DNA of 64,000 nucleotides from Protonemura montana (Eukaryota > Arthropoda > Insecta > Plecoptera > Nemouridae): assembly GCA_947568835.1 (NCBI GenBank), contig OX387608.1:918501-982500 (forward strand). The letters run 5' to 3'. The position numbers and the translations under genes were made by a program. The stretch's first letter is position 1. Every line of letters begins with the position of its first letter. The notes beneath the pieces are model-generated. The model was given only the letters and a program-made list of their open reading frames with translations, made no database searches and was not told where the DNA came from. Shown here piece by piece: positions 51,970 through 62,454 of the stretch.

Positions 51970-53463
51970 TCTTTTAGGTGTTACGCAGTCACATTATTTT
52001 TGATCTGTATTGACAGTTGGTTTAAAGTCCTTTATCTAAATCAATTACTTGAACTTTTCTTGGAATATTTATATCTATGCATCAAGGCGTGTGGGAAGAT
52101 GACGCAGATAAGTTTTAAGTAATGCGGGTAACAGTTTGTATGGAGACATAATATATTTTATTGCTACATATTTGTGTATTTCTACACCGTATCTGAGTAA
52201 TCTCTTCCCTTCGTTCATTCACAACCCATCCTTCATCAATTCCCTGAAACTTCTCACATTCCTCAACCCCCTGTCATTCACACCACAAATCCCATCCCAC
52301 TCCTTAAACACCTCTTTCTAGAGTCCCAATCCCTTTTTCCCTAATTTTCTTTCTATTAACTTAAATTCTTGTCCATTATAACCTCCAAACTTTCCCTTGT
52401 TCAATCAGTCCCCTAAATCTCTCCATAACATTCCACTTCCAACACGATCGAAATATAAAAAAGAGTTGTATGAATTTTGTTGAGTGCAGATTACAAAGCA
52501 ATGCCACAAGATAATTTATGTGACTGGTGCAATGAACTGACAAGATGAAAAGACGTTAACAATAAATTGAAAAGTCAACTGGAAAGATGTGTTGTGTGTA
52601 AAGATATAAGCTAGAACCTATAAGGGACATTACATAAATATATATTTATTTACTTTATTCCGTTCTCTCATATTTTTGCATAGTTTTTCTAATTCACTTC
52701 GCTTTGTTACACTGAAATGTTGTCATTTTAGAGCGTAAATACAAGAAAAGTCTGTTTTCAAAATTATAGGTTAGGGTTAACGCCCGTGACAGCTAGAGAT
52801 CGGGGTTCGAGTCTCCATTTGGGGACTAATTTTTGTTAGGGTAGCAATGTTCATAATAAAAACAATTATAATTAATATTACTAATTAGAAATTACTATTC
52901 GCCTTGAAGAAGAAGGATGTGGGAATGTTTCCAGTGAACATGTGTTGAGCTAGGGATGAAACGTAAGTGGTAAGTCTGATTTAAACAAAACTGGCATTGA
53001 ATTGAAGCCAACTTTGATGCTCTTTATCACGTTGAGAGATTGAAATAATCTTTGTAAGCATTGATTAGTGGAAGAAATAACGTATTTTTGTGGGAATACT
53101 CACTGATATACTATGCGTTATAATCAGAAGATAATTACTGTTATCTTTGTTTTCCTTCTAATGTTTCTAATGTCTTGAAGTTTGCAAGTTTCATACTCTT
53201 TCAACATTAGCGCCACTCTACAACATACTATTCGTCTATTGTCGTGCACGTTCGGTTACGAGAACACAAAACGGGAACAACGTTGTCCGGATAAGAGCCG
53301 GATTCATCTTGGTTCTTGTAGTAAAATGCCAATATGGCGGAATTGTTTATAGTCGATATCGTAGTTTGCTGATAGTACTCGTGCGTTTCATGTGCTTCGC
53401 ACGAAAATGTTTCATACGATGTGTAATTCACTACTTTAAGGGACATTTTAATTCCTCGTCAAA
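51970..53463. other. Intergenic; probable 5' region of the netrin-receptor gene
   Basis: 52780-52835 holds CGCCCGTGACAGCTAGAGAT-CGGGGTTCGAGTCTCC, a tRNA-like T-arm piece of the SINE family seen at 58215. The rest is AT-rich. The last 200-300 bp before 53464 presumably contain the promoter and 5' UTR; no TATA box is obvious. The minus-strand open stretch 53228-53446 has no motif. Confidence 0.4.
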
Positions 53464-53545
53464 ATGGGGATGATAACGTGTGTTCAAATTTTTACCAAGT
53501 TTTTGGTCACCTTTGTGCTCGTCTACCAGCCCCCCGTCGCCTATG
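53464..53545 (+). CDS. fra: Frazzled/DCC/neogenin-like netrin receptor, exon 1 (signal peptide)
   Basis: ATG 53464 in a good context (TCAAAATGG) opens 27 codons plus one base: a short polar start, a hydrophobic core (TKFLVTFVLVY) and PPVAYG, a typical secretory signal peptide. Donor G|GTATGT, phase 1, matching exon 2. Netrin receptors of the DCC family are single-pass axon-guidance receptors with four Ig and six fibronectin domains; this window covers the signal peptide and Ig1-3. The gene symbol is by family resemblance, not orthology proof. Confidence 0.6.
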
Positions 53546-56147
53546 GTATGTCAAATGGTCAAATTAAGTTTTTCTTTACATGAATCCTATCACAGATCAA
53601 TGGACCAAAGCTGTATAGGGAAAACTCAAAATTTTAAATTTGATTCCCTAAACTCCAACTGATAGCTTTCTTATTTGTCGGGGACGCATTTCTATTGACA
53701 GTTAAAGATTTCACCTGCTAGTGGCTAATGTCCCCTCAGTTCACACACCCTTATGTTCTAAGCCTAGCCCATTGTGGCTTAAAAAACACTTGTACAGCTT
53801 CTCTCTGCGAACCTTTTTAGCATAATCTCTAGGTATAATTAACCTCCAGGTGTAATTTGTTTTAATTGAATAAGAAACATGCACTACCTACACTACTGCT
53901 AGAGAACACATAGCCTCAGGCCAACCTCACTTGGTATAGGTCTATGATATATTGTACCTACCTGCTTCATTAGTAAAGGTCAGAGATAGACCTTCACAGA
54001 AAGACCAAACTAAATGGCCAAACACTTCTAATTCAGCAGTAAAAAATCTAGTGGGTGAGATTTTGGACACTTTTCTCACATTAAAGCAAAAACGAATAAT
54101 AACTCGGCAACAATACTGAGATTATTTGGCAGCAAGGCTGTTCGGTGAACAGTATTGACAGCACGTGGCATTGACATAAATTATAGCCATTAATACGATG
54201 AACCAACTACGGAAAAATAACACTAAAATGCCATTATATTTTGTATGTTAAATACCTGCATACCTAAACATACATACAAATTGGTAAGAAAGTAGTTGTC
54301 CTAGTCCGCAGTTCAGTGTAGAGAAAACATACGTGAAAACTTTATTTCTAAAAGTCAAGGAACGAATCTAGGTGTCCTTTCGTTCAGCCAGCTAATGTAA
54401 AATTGGCATGAAAATAATCATCTACAGAATTAGTTAATTTAATTCCGTGTCTAATTCCCAATTTTAAATTGGATTGACAATTTTCATCTCTACCCTCCTA
54501 AAAACTTACTTTATTTGGTAAATAATGCCAAGGTTTATACAAGAAGTTCATACAAGAGGTTAAGAACTTATAAAGAACTTAAGATTGAAAACTTAATCAG
54601 CAATTTATCTCCAGAAATCACTGGTATCATCTCAGTCATAGAGTCATGCATTTTGTATCTGGCTTAGGTTGGTAGAGATATCAAGTTGGCATGGATTGTG
54701 TAAATTGCATGTGAAAATTTAGAAGCGAATGTCAAAGCTTACAAAACTTCTGACTAGAGTGGAATATTTGTGCAAAGCCACTCTGATTTGTGAGTGACTG
54801 CTTGCATACAAAGACAATATTATATCACTTTATTTGCAACATCATCCTTATAAAATCTTAACCATTGCTTTTCGATTTTGATCATTTCAATTGATAAATC
54901 CTGTTATCGTGATTTCATGAAATATACCACTGCGGACACTTGGACCAAATGGTAGACATCAAAGTGAATTTCCAATTTAGCAAATCCTGTCCATCTTTTA
55001 TCAACACTGAAATCTTACAACCTATGAAAACGCTGCTATCGATTCATCATACATCATTGTACACCAAAACATTCGGGTCTGGTCACGGAATGTAATTAAC
55101 AAACCAAACCGACAAATAAACGGCTCCTCTCGTAAAGTCCGCCGCTGCTAAACACGATCGCAACGTTGCTGACTGCTCACTTGGCGCTGGCGGCAACTTA
55201 TCCCAAGAATTCAGTATTCTAACGCTTGGTTGTAGTTGGTCGAATTGCAAAGATATGCCATGAGTCGTTCACGAGATGCGTTGCCTTGGAGTTGGGGGTG
55301 AGATGGGAAAAACCACTTGCTAACTTGCATCGCCTGTGAGTCATCTGGACCGAAAGAAACTTTTAAGCTAACTTATAACGTTTGCTTCAAGATTCCTTTA
55401 CGAAAAGTCACTGAAAAATGTAAAAATGAACTGCTAAAATGTGCTTATTACCATAAGCATACTTTCCCTTCAGTTCCTAACTATCATTTGTTACAGAGAT
55501 GTTTTTTCAATGGTACCAGCTTTAATATGGTGTAGTCGACGGTTCTTTGACATCTTGCTCTGTCTCATTTGGTCCTTTATATTGTTCTCCTTGTTCTTGT
55601 TCCTAATGTTCATTTTCCTATCTCTTCTTCTGCTTGAAGCAGTGGTTATTTTGTGCGTACGCTCACGCACCTTTTCTTGCAATAGCGTTAGTCGATCACT
55701 CATTCCGGGAAAAGTTTGGTCTGCTCTACAATTGAATTCAAGAAACACAAGTTATTTTTACGTGTTGGTGAACATTTGATTTGGTAATGGCATTCAGCAG
55801 AACGTAGGTATAATCACAGAATGTTATCATTCTGAAAAATAAATGCCAAATACTCTAGCTCATAATTATGGCAACGCAAGGCGATAGCAAGGCTAAGCTT
55901 AGCTAAGCTCAGGCAACGCTGCGTTTTGTCAGGCAGCACTGACAAAGCATAGCGAGAATATACAAATTCTTTCAATGTTTTTCACCTTTTGGCACGGCTT
56001 CCTTCCCCCCAAGAAAACCCGCGGTCTAGAACAGCACCTGAATTCAACTGAGAGCGCACCCAACTGTTTCATTACAAATGAACCTCTGGCTTCTTGCCAC
56101 TGGAAGAGAGTGGATCGTCTAAGACTGATCAATGGTTTGTCTTGCAG
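53546..56147 (+). other. Netrin-receptor intron 1
   Basis: A 2.6-kb AT-rich intron with no recognisable repeats or exons. Open stretches at 55317-55535, 55441-55779 and 55491-55748 (minus) lack motifs. A short self-complementary piece, GCTAAGCTTAGCTAAGC, is at 55892. Confidence 0.5.
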
Positions 56148-56307
56148 GAGATGCTGGTCTGAGCTTCAGTGTTGAGCCGGCAGATACGTGGGTTGCGCCG
56201 GGAGGATCTGCGTTGCTTCACTGTGCGCTGGCTCCCGGTCTGCGTGGCCTGCTGCGCTGGCGAACTGCTGATCGGCACGCACTCACCTTCATCGGTGACC
56301 TTCACAG
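56148..56307 (+). CDS. fra: Netrin-receptor-like gene, exon 2 (Ig1, first half)
   Basis: Acceptor GTTTGTCTTGCAG, donor CACAG|GTGAGT, phase 1 in and phase 2 out. Encodes GDAGLSFSVEPADTWVAPGG, then SALLHCALAP and LLRWRTADRHALTFIGD. FxxEPxDxxVxxGGxxxLxC is the characteristic opening of DCC/neogenin/Frazzled Ig1, with the first disulfide Cys in LLHC and the core Trp in LRW. Confidence 0.72.
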
Positions 56308-57118
56308 GTGAGTCTTGCAATACATGATGATTGCAATGCAAATATATTTTGTAGTTCAGAACTTCGAATACCTGTAGGGGAAGGTGGTATATATTCTATA
56401 TGTCACTGTCTATGTCACGGTCTATAGTGGGTCATCAAACTTTTCTGCCACCTGACTGGTAAGAAAATTTTCAAAAAAATTACAGTGTTTTTTTGTTGAT
56501 CTAAGCTACATTTTTTTACAGTTTTTAAGTGGTGCTTGTAATTGAAGAATTTGGAGATATTCAGCTATGGCAAATATAACCTGCCATATGGTTGGTACAT
56601 GGCAAGTCAAGTGGTTTATTGTGGGTCACTTCAGATATTTCAGCCACAAATGCTGGCATAATTCTAGAAAAAACATATCTTGTTCTAATTACTGTAATGC
56701 ACGTATAATAACAATTTTCCTTCATTTACAGCTACTTTGAATGAGGAAACTCGAAAAAACTAAATCCGATTCATTATGTACCGCCTTCCCTTACTTTTAA
56801 GCCAAGTCGGTCAGAAGGTAGACTTGTTTCCGATCCGAATTTATGATATTACACAACTTTCACGGCTTTTTGTTCGCTGCAAAACCAATCTGAAATATTT
56901 TCCTACCGAATTTAGCAACTGCATAGAGCACGAATTTTAAATCTGCTTTCTTCCTCTATCTACCTCCAGCAAACAATCTCTACTGCACGTATCAACTTTC
57001 ATTTCAATTTTATTAAATTCAGCAAATTCTACTCGGAAAAAACCTCCAGTTGCACCAGTGGCTTTATGTTCCTGTGACGGTAGAAATATTAAAAAAATAA
57101 AACTAAAATCTTTTGTAT

Positions 57119-57255
57119 TCGAAATCTTATTTAAATTGCAAACGCTTGCAATGCGCGTGGTATTTTATTATTAGGAACACTATAACCGTCTCAAAAATTG
57201 AGTCCCCGTTAGGGCATCAATTTTTGAGACGGTATTAGTGTTCATAATAATAAAA
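57119..57255. repeat. Foldback repeat in netrin-receptor intron 2
   Basis: The left arm TTTTATTATTAGGAACACTA-TAACCGTCTCAAAAATTG and the right arm CAATTTTTGAGACGGTATTA-GTGTTCATAATAATAAAAT are inverted copies of about 38 bp around AGTCCCCGTTAGGGCAT. AAATTGCAAACGCTTGCAATG borders the left side. Related pieces are at 48556, 58540 and 61710. Confidence 0.75.
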
Positions 57256-57317
57256 TATTTTGTATCTTTCAAAATATGACTCCGAACAAATTTTTATCGG
57301 AAAATTGTCAGGACTGC

Positions 57318-57415
57318 TCTTAACCTTGAAAATTAACAGGTACAAGTTACGAAACGTTGGTAAATTTAGTTGTTTTTCACTTAGCATTCAAAACCAAGTT
57401 AAAATAGATTTTGTC
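57318..57415. repeat. Single arm of the 62082-type foldback element
   Basis: TTAACAGGTACAAGTTACGA-AACGTTGG, then GTTGTTTTTCACTTAGCATTCAAAACCAAGTTAAAATAG matches the right arm of the palindrome at 62082-62290 with some divergence. The left arm is absent. Confidence 0.7.
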
Positions 57416-57476
57416 AACATTCTGAATTGTTGGTATTATGTCAGTAATCGTAACGTTGTTCCATTCCGTGCGGCAG

Positions 57477-57702
57477 GTCGCAACTTGTGAACAATTCGCT
57501 GCTGGTGAACAACGTCGTGCGTGGGCGGGGCTTGGAGGGTGGCTACCAATGCGTGGCTGAATTGGCTCCTCCCACCGGGGGCTTGCTAACCAGTCGCACA
57601 GCTCGGCTCGTGGTAGGCCCCGCCCCCTCGGCTTCACCTGACTCCGCCCCTCGCGAGGTCAACGCCCTCGTCGGACAGCGAGCTCACCTGCCTTGTGACA
57701 AG
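57477..57702 (+). CDS. fra: Netrin-receptor-like gene, exon 3 (Ig1 end, Ig2 start)
   Basis: Acceptor CCGTGCGGCAG, donor GACAAG|GTAACG, phase 2 in and phase 0 out. Encodes SQLVNNSLLVNNVVRGRGLE, then GGYQCVAELAPPTGGLLTSR and TARLVVG closing Ig1 (second Cys in YQC), a Pro-rich linker PAPSASPDSAPRE, and VNALVGQRAHLPCDK opening Ig2. The NSLL..V...GYQC and SRTA pattern is what DCC-family Ig1 shows. Markedly GC-rich against its introns. Confidence 0.75.
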
Positions 57703-57765
57703 GTAACGAACGTGAGGCGACTTGCGATTGATTTTGTTCGTGACGTCGACATTCTACATATGTGT

Positions 57766-57837
57766 GTCCGGATAGCTCAGTTGATGGAGCACACGACCGG
57801 CATTGGAAGGTCCCGGGTTCGTATCCCGGTTCAGATG
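57766..57837 (+). repeat. tRNA-like sequence in intron 3
   Basis: Box A (TAGCTCAGTTGATGGAGC) and box B (GGTTCGTATCC) are present. D stem GCTC/GAGC and T stem CCGGG/CCCGG pair perfectly; the acceptor stem pairs in 6 of 7 with two G-T pairs. The anticodon stem does not form, so it is probably a tRNA-derived SINE head or tRNA pseudogene rather than a working tRNA. Confidence 0.6.
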
Positions 57838-58214
57838 CATATTTTGCGAGTCTAGCTTCCTTTTGCAGCACAAGTATAATTCAATAATAGTATGACATGT
57901 TCTGCTCTCTTAAGCAACTTGGAGCAAGAATTATAAGCTACGGTAGCCAACACAGGCTGAACAATTTCAATTGAAATATATATATCGTATTAGCCGGAAT
58001 GTAACGCAGGCTCAAATATAACATCAGCCATATATCTTTGGATCGGGGATCATAGGAAAAATGGTTTATAAAAACCCCCAACATAATGCAAATGTTGTTC
58101 AAGAAATATTTTAGTGCATTTGGTGAGAATGACGGATCTCCAAGGAGTAGAACCAAGAGGCTGTGATTCTAGAGAAGCTATACTACGTCGCAACCATTTG
58201 TCCCAAAAGAATAT

Positions 58215-58527
58215 GTCCAAGTAGCTCGATTGGTTAGAGCAACACCCGCGACAGGCAGAGATCGGGGTCCAAGTAGCTCAATTGGTTAGAGCAACATCAC
58301 GACAGGTGGAGATCGGGGTCCAAGTAGCTCAATTGGTTAGAGCAACACCCGTGACAGGTGGAGATCGGGGTCCAAGTAGCTCAATTGGATAGAGCAACAC
58401 CCGCGATAGGTGGAGATCGGTGTCCAAGTAGCTCAATTGGTTAGAGCAACACCCGTGACAGGTGGAGATCGGGGTTCAAGTAGCTCAATTGGTTAGAGCA
58501 ACACCCGCGACAGGTGGAGAACGGGGT
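58215..58527 (+). repeat. Six tandem 52-bp tRNA-derived units in intron 3
   Basis: GTCCAAGTAGCTCAATTGGT-TAGAGCAACACCC starts at 58215, 58267, 58318, 58370, 58422 and (as GTTC) 58474. Each unit holds a box A-like TAGCTCAATTGGTTAGAGC and ends GGTGGAGATCGGG, just where box B would start. So the 5' half of a tRNA-type promoter has been multiplied. A foldback-repeat flank follows at 58540. Confidence 0.85.
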
Positions 58528-58532
58528 TTGGG

Positions 58533-58612
58533 ACCCCGTTATTAGTGTTCATAATAATAAAATACCCCGCGCATTGCGAGCGTTTGCAATTTAAGTCATA
58601 TTTCAAATAGTT
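58533..58612 (-). repeat. Foldback-repeat flank
   Basis: GGGACCCCGTTATTAGTGTTCATAATAATAAAATACCCC, then CGCATTGCGAGCGTTTGCAATTTAA, is the 57119-type repeat in the other orientation, with only one arm. It directly follows the tRNA-derived array, which suggests that the array is the head and this the tail of one SINE-like family. Confidence 0.6.
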
Positions 58613-58652
58613 ACATGTTGATGATAATACGATGCCTTGTTCTCTAACGCAG

Positions 58653-58842
58653 CGCGCTGGTGTACGCGCGTGGTGGGTCCGTGACGGTCGTCCAATGCGG
58701 CTCGACGTCGCTCGTATGACCATCCTCCCGTCCGGCGCTCTAGAGGTCGATGACCTCCGCACGGGAGACGCGGGCGTGTATCGGTGCAACGCCAGCGGAG
58801 CACTCGGTCCAAGGTCGCGGCTTGCTGTTGGAGACGATCTCG
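58653..58842 (+). CDS. fra: Netrin-receptor-like gene, exon 4 (Ig2)
   Basis: Acceptor TTCTCTAACGCAG, donor CTCG|GTAAGT, phase 0 in and phase 1 out. Encodes RAGVRAWWVRDGRPMRLDVA, RMTILPSGALEVDDLRTGDA, GVYRCNASGALGP. Core Trp in AWWVRDG and the second Cys in YRC complete Ig2. The R-x-x-x-LPSGAL-E phrase is the DCC-family Ig2 signature. The donor is followed within 15 bp by the satellite array. Confidence 0.76.
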
Positions 58843-58855
58843 GTAAGTAGCACCA

Positions 58856-60350
58856 GATCTCAAATAACCTGGATAGAGCATAGGATCCAGCCAGCTGATC
58901 TCAAATAACCTGGATAGAGCATAGGATCCAGCCAGCTGATCTCAAATAACCTGGATAGAGCATAGGATCCAGCCAGCTGATCTCAAATAACCTGGATAGA
59001 GCATAGGATCCAGCCAGCTGATCTCAAATAACCTGGATAGAACATAGGATCCAGCCAGCTGATCTCAAATAACCTGGATAGAGAATAGGATCCAGCCAGC
59101 TGATCTCAAATAACCTGGATAGAACATAGGATCCAGCCAGCTGATCTCAAATAACCTAGACAAGCAAAGGATCCAGCCAGCTGATCTCAAATAACCTGGA
59201 TAGAGCATAGGATCCAGCCAGCTGATCTCAAATAACCTGGATAGAGCATAGGATCCAGCTAGCTGATCTCAAATAACCTGGATAGAACATAGGATCCAGC
59301 CAGCTGATCTCAAATAACCTGGATAGAGCATAGGATCCAGCCAGCTGATCTCAAATAACCTGGATAGAACATAGGATCCAGCCAGCTGATCTCAAATAAC
59401 CTAGACAAGCATAGGATCCAGCCAGCTGATCTCAAATAACCTGGATAGAGCATAGGATCCAGCCAGCTGATCTCAAATAACCTGGATAGAGCATAGGATC
59501 CAGCCAGCTGATCTCAAATAACCTGGATAGAGCATAGGATCCAGCCAGCTGATCTCAAATAACCTAGATAGAGCATAGGATCCAGCCAGCTGATCTCAAA
59601 TAACCTGGATAGAGCATAGGATCCAGCCAGCTGATCTCAAATAACCTGGATAGAGCATAGGATCCAGCCAGCTGATCTCAAATAACCTAGACAAGCATAG
59701 GATCCAGCCAGCTGATCTCAAATAACCTGGATAGAGCATAGGATCCAGCCAGCTGATCTCAAATAACCTGGATAGAGCATAGGATCCAGCCAGCTGATCT
59801 CAAATAACCTGGATAGAGCATAGGATCCAGCCAGCTGATCTCAAATAACCTAGATAGAGCATAGGATCCAGCCAGCTGATCTCAAATAACCTGGATAGAG
59901 CATAGGATCCAGCCAGCTGATCTCAAATAACCTGGATAGAGCATAGGATCCAGCCAGCTGATCTCAAATAACCTAGATAGAGCATAGGATCCAGCCAGCT
60001 GATCTCAAATAACCTGGATAGAGCATAGGATCCAGCCAGCTGATCTCAAATAACCTGGATAGAGCATAGGATCCAGCCAGCTGATCTCAAATAACCTGGA
60101 TAGAGCATAGGATCCAGCCAGCTGATCTCAAATAACTTGGATAGAGCATAGGATCCAGCCAGCTGATCTCAAATAACCTGGATAGAGCATAGGATCCAGC
60201 CAGCTGATCTCAAATAACCTGGATAGAGCATAGGATCCAGCCAGCTGATCTCAAATAACCTGAATAGAGCATAGGATCCAGCCAGCTGATATCAAATAAC
60301 CTGGATAGAGCATAGGATCCAGCCAGCTGATCTCAAATAACCTGGATAGA
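58856..60350 (-). repeat. 41-bp satellite array in intron 4, about 36 copies
   Basis: GATCTCAAATAACCTGGATA-GAGCATAGGATCCAGCCAGCT repeated about 36 times: the reverse complement of the array at 46672-47693. Variants (AACAT for AGCAT, CTAGACAAGC, CTAGATAG) recur; CTAGACAAGC units are spaced about 246 and 288 bp, near 6 and 7 units. The array nearly fills the intron. Confidence 0.95.
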
Positions 60351-60400
60351 GCTTAGTAAATATAGACAAAAATATCACTGTGTCAAGGTATACATATTTA

Positions 60401-60725
60401 TTAACTTAAATCTAAATCTAGTTTGCTACAGAATAATTTTGAGCTTATGTTAGCTGCATTCTCTCTGAGACTTGGATCCAGTTGATTCCATTCCCTTATT
60501 ATGCCGGCCAGGAAGTAGTTTCTGTCAACCTCTATTTTGTCTCCCTTCTCCCTCAGTCTTTGGCCATGCCTTACATTAAGAGTTCCCTCAATGCCAGCCC
60601 TTATTTCATTCCAGCCTTCATAATCACTCAGCCACACAGCCTTGCTTCCCCTCTTCTTTGGCGGAGGCTTCCCTATCCTAGTTTTTGTATCATATCACTC
60701 ACACTATCATGGATGTGTTATATGC
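60401..60725 (-). pseudogene. RT C-terminal relic in intron 4, minus strand
   Basis: On the minus strand: SVSDMIQKLG-stop-GSLRQRRG, then after a shift IEGTLNVRHGQRLREKGDKI and RNYFLAGIIREWNQLDPSLRENA to a stop at 60401. SVSxMIxxLGWxxLxxRR and IIREWN are CR1-type RT tail signatures. The copy is truncated at 60725. Confidence 0.65.
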
Positions 60726-60862
60726 TAGTTGGGTCCCAGCGCCACCTTTTCACCCTTCCCGTAACCAATCTAAAAAAAAAACATATTTTATCAAACACAT
60801 TATTATCTTTGTTATTTCCGTTCCATTGTTTTGTAAGCTCATTACCCGCCTTGCGATTGCAG

Positions 60863-61016
60863 AGGAGTTGGCGCGGCTGACAGCGCCGAGCTTCATCGCT
60901 GAACCAGCACCGGCGGTGGCGTCCCGCGGTGAAACGGTCACGCTGGAATGCGCCGGGAACGGTAACCCAAGTCCGTGGATCTCGTGGCTGAAAGACGGAG
61001 CTACCATCGACATGGC
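60863..61016 (+). CDS. fra: Netrin-receptor-like gene, exon 5 (Ig3, first half)
   Basis: Acceptor TTGCGATTGCAG, donor ATGGC|GTAAGT, phase 1 in and phase 2 out. Encodes EELARLTAPSFIAEPAPAVA, SRGETVTLECAGNGNPSPWI, SWLKDGATIDMA. First Cys in LEC, core Trp in ISWLKDG; a standard I-set first half. Confidence 0.75.
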
Positions 61017-61038
61017 GTAAGTTGATACTTTGCCATTA

Positions 61039-61681
61039 AGGCCCATTCACGATCAAACTTAACCTTAAACTTAAGAACTTACAAATTATTTGTCGTACGG
61101 TATTTCTCGTTACTGTTCACGACAACATTAAACTTAGTCCGTAACAGTAGCAGTAACGTAGAAGTTTGCAAACTCCAAACTTAGATTCTTAAGTTGACGT
61201 CGAACGTAGGAATTGACCAATCAGCGCTCTCCAAACCTATGACGCGCTGGACACATCGACTCGAGATCAGACCTGCAGCCATCCGCCATTTTCATAGGCC
61301 TGACAGCCGATCTCCTTGCAGTTCTTTGCCGCCGTCTCGAATACAGACCACCAATTGTCATTGTCATCTGTATAAGTTGAAACAATAACAAATCCACGGT
61401 AGCTCGATCCATTTTAATACAGCAACAATAGCATAAATAGAGGATTAGATAATAGCAATTGTAACAAGTATAATTATAGGTTAGGTTATGTTGGACTTTC
61501 AACAAACAAATCAGCTGTGTACTTCAGCATTTCATGACGCCATTATCAAAATAAAATGTCGCAATCTTCTTGGCTAAACTTAGAAGGTGGAAGTGCGTCG
61601 TGAATGAGCTATCAAATCGTAAGTTTACTTCTCTAAGTTTACAGAATAAGTTTAAGGTTAAGTTTGATCGTGAATGGGCCT
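61039..61681. mobile_element. 643-bp MITE with perfect 35-bp TIRs
   Basis: AGGCCCATTCACGATCAAAC-TTAACCTTAAACTTA at the left end is repeated exactly in inverted form at the right end (61647-61681). Flanking bases are TTA on the left and CTA on the right, compatible with a 3-bp duplication of the kind made by PIF/Harbinger elements after one mutation. No open frame of note. It starts 22 bp after the donor of exon 5. Confidence 0.8.
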
Positions 61682-61699
61682 CTAGTCTGATTTCAAGTA

Positions 61700-61870
61700 C
61701 GGTTTGAATTGCAAACGCTTGCAATGTGACAAGTGTTTAGTTACTTAATAGGAACACAAAACACCTCTCAGAAATTGCTGCGCGAACGGGGACTCGGACC
61801 CCGATTTCCATCTTCTTTTTTATCTCTTCAATTTTTTAGAGGTTCTTAGTGTTCCTAATAAAAAATAAAA
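61700..61870. repeat. Foldback repeat in intron 5
   Basis: TTGAATTGCAAACGCTTGCAATG, then AATAGGAACACAAAACACCTCT and the inverted right arm AGAGGTTCTTAGTGTTCCTAATA. Between the arms lies GGGGACTCGGACCCCGATTTCC, which on the minus strand is a tRNA T-arm-like sequence (GGTCCGAGTCCCC). Same family as 57119 and 58533. Confidence 0.65.
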
Positions 61871-62081
61871 TAAAAAAATTGATTATTTGTGTTATTTGTT
61901 GGCAGTCTTGTTTGATCTTTTATTGTTACATAAAGCTGTTAATGCCTGATTTACCAACACCAAGCTCAACTGGGCTTCAACTCTGTCAACAGATCAAGTT
62001 CAGTGATGCTGATTATTTTATCTTTTGAAAAGTTTACAAAAAGAAGATTTCTCAAATACTCATTAAAAAGAAGATAGCGCC

Positions 62082-62290
62082 CTTTTAACAAAAACTATTT
62101 CAACTGGGTTTTGAATGCTAAGTGAAGAACAACTAAATTTCCCAAACGTTACGTATCTTGTACCTGTTACTTTATCAAGGGCTGCTTTAACCCTTGATAA
62201 AGTAACAGGTACAAGTTACGAAACGTCAGGAAATTCAGTTGTTCTTCACTTAGCATTCAAAGCCCAGTTGAAATAGTTTTTGTTAAAACT
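62082..62290. mobile_element. 209-bp foldback element with about 97-bp arms
   Basis: The left arm begins TTTTAACAAAAACTATTTCA and ends TGTTACTTTATCAAGGG; the right arm is its reverse complement with about 7% differences. The loop is CTGCTTTAA. A solitary arm of the same family is in intron 2 (57318-57415). No coding sequence; the transcribed intron would form a long RNA hairpin. Confidence 0.85.
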
Positions 62291-62454
62291 AGTGCTAAGT
62301 TTAGATCAAGTAGACATGAGTCTAAAAACAATCAAGGTAGCAACCTACTCTCATTGTTAAACATTTTAAATACATTTTCGCCGAGCGTAGACCTGCATCG
62401 GCTGCCGTAGAACGTAGCTTTGCTCGTAGCGTGACGTATGATTTCCGATTGCAG

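Noticed and set aside
55441-55779. 112-codon hydrophobic open frame in intron 1
   Set aside because: No splice support, AT-driven composition (Phe/Leu/Ile), and a comparable open frame on the opposite strand.
57766-57837. Functional tRNA gene
   Set aside because: The anticodon stem does not pair and the acceptor stem has a mismatch; it resembles the SINE heads nearby.
58215-58527. CRISPR-like repeat array
   Set aside because: Repeats are directly adjacent with no unique spacers, and the sequence is tRNA-derived; eukaryotic context.
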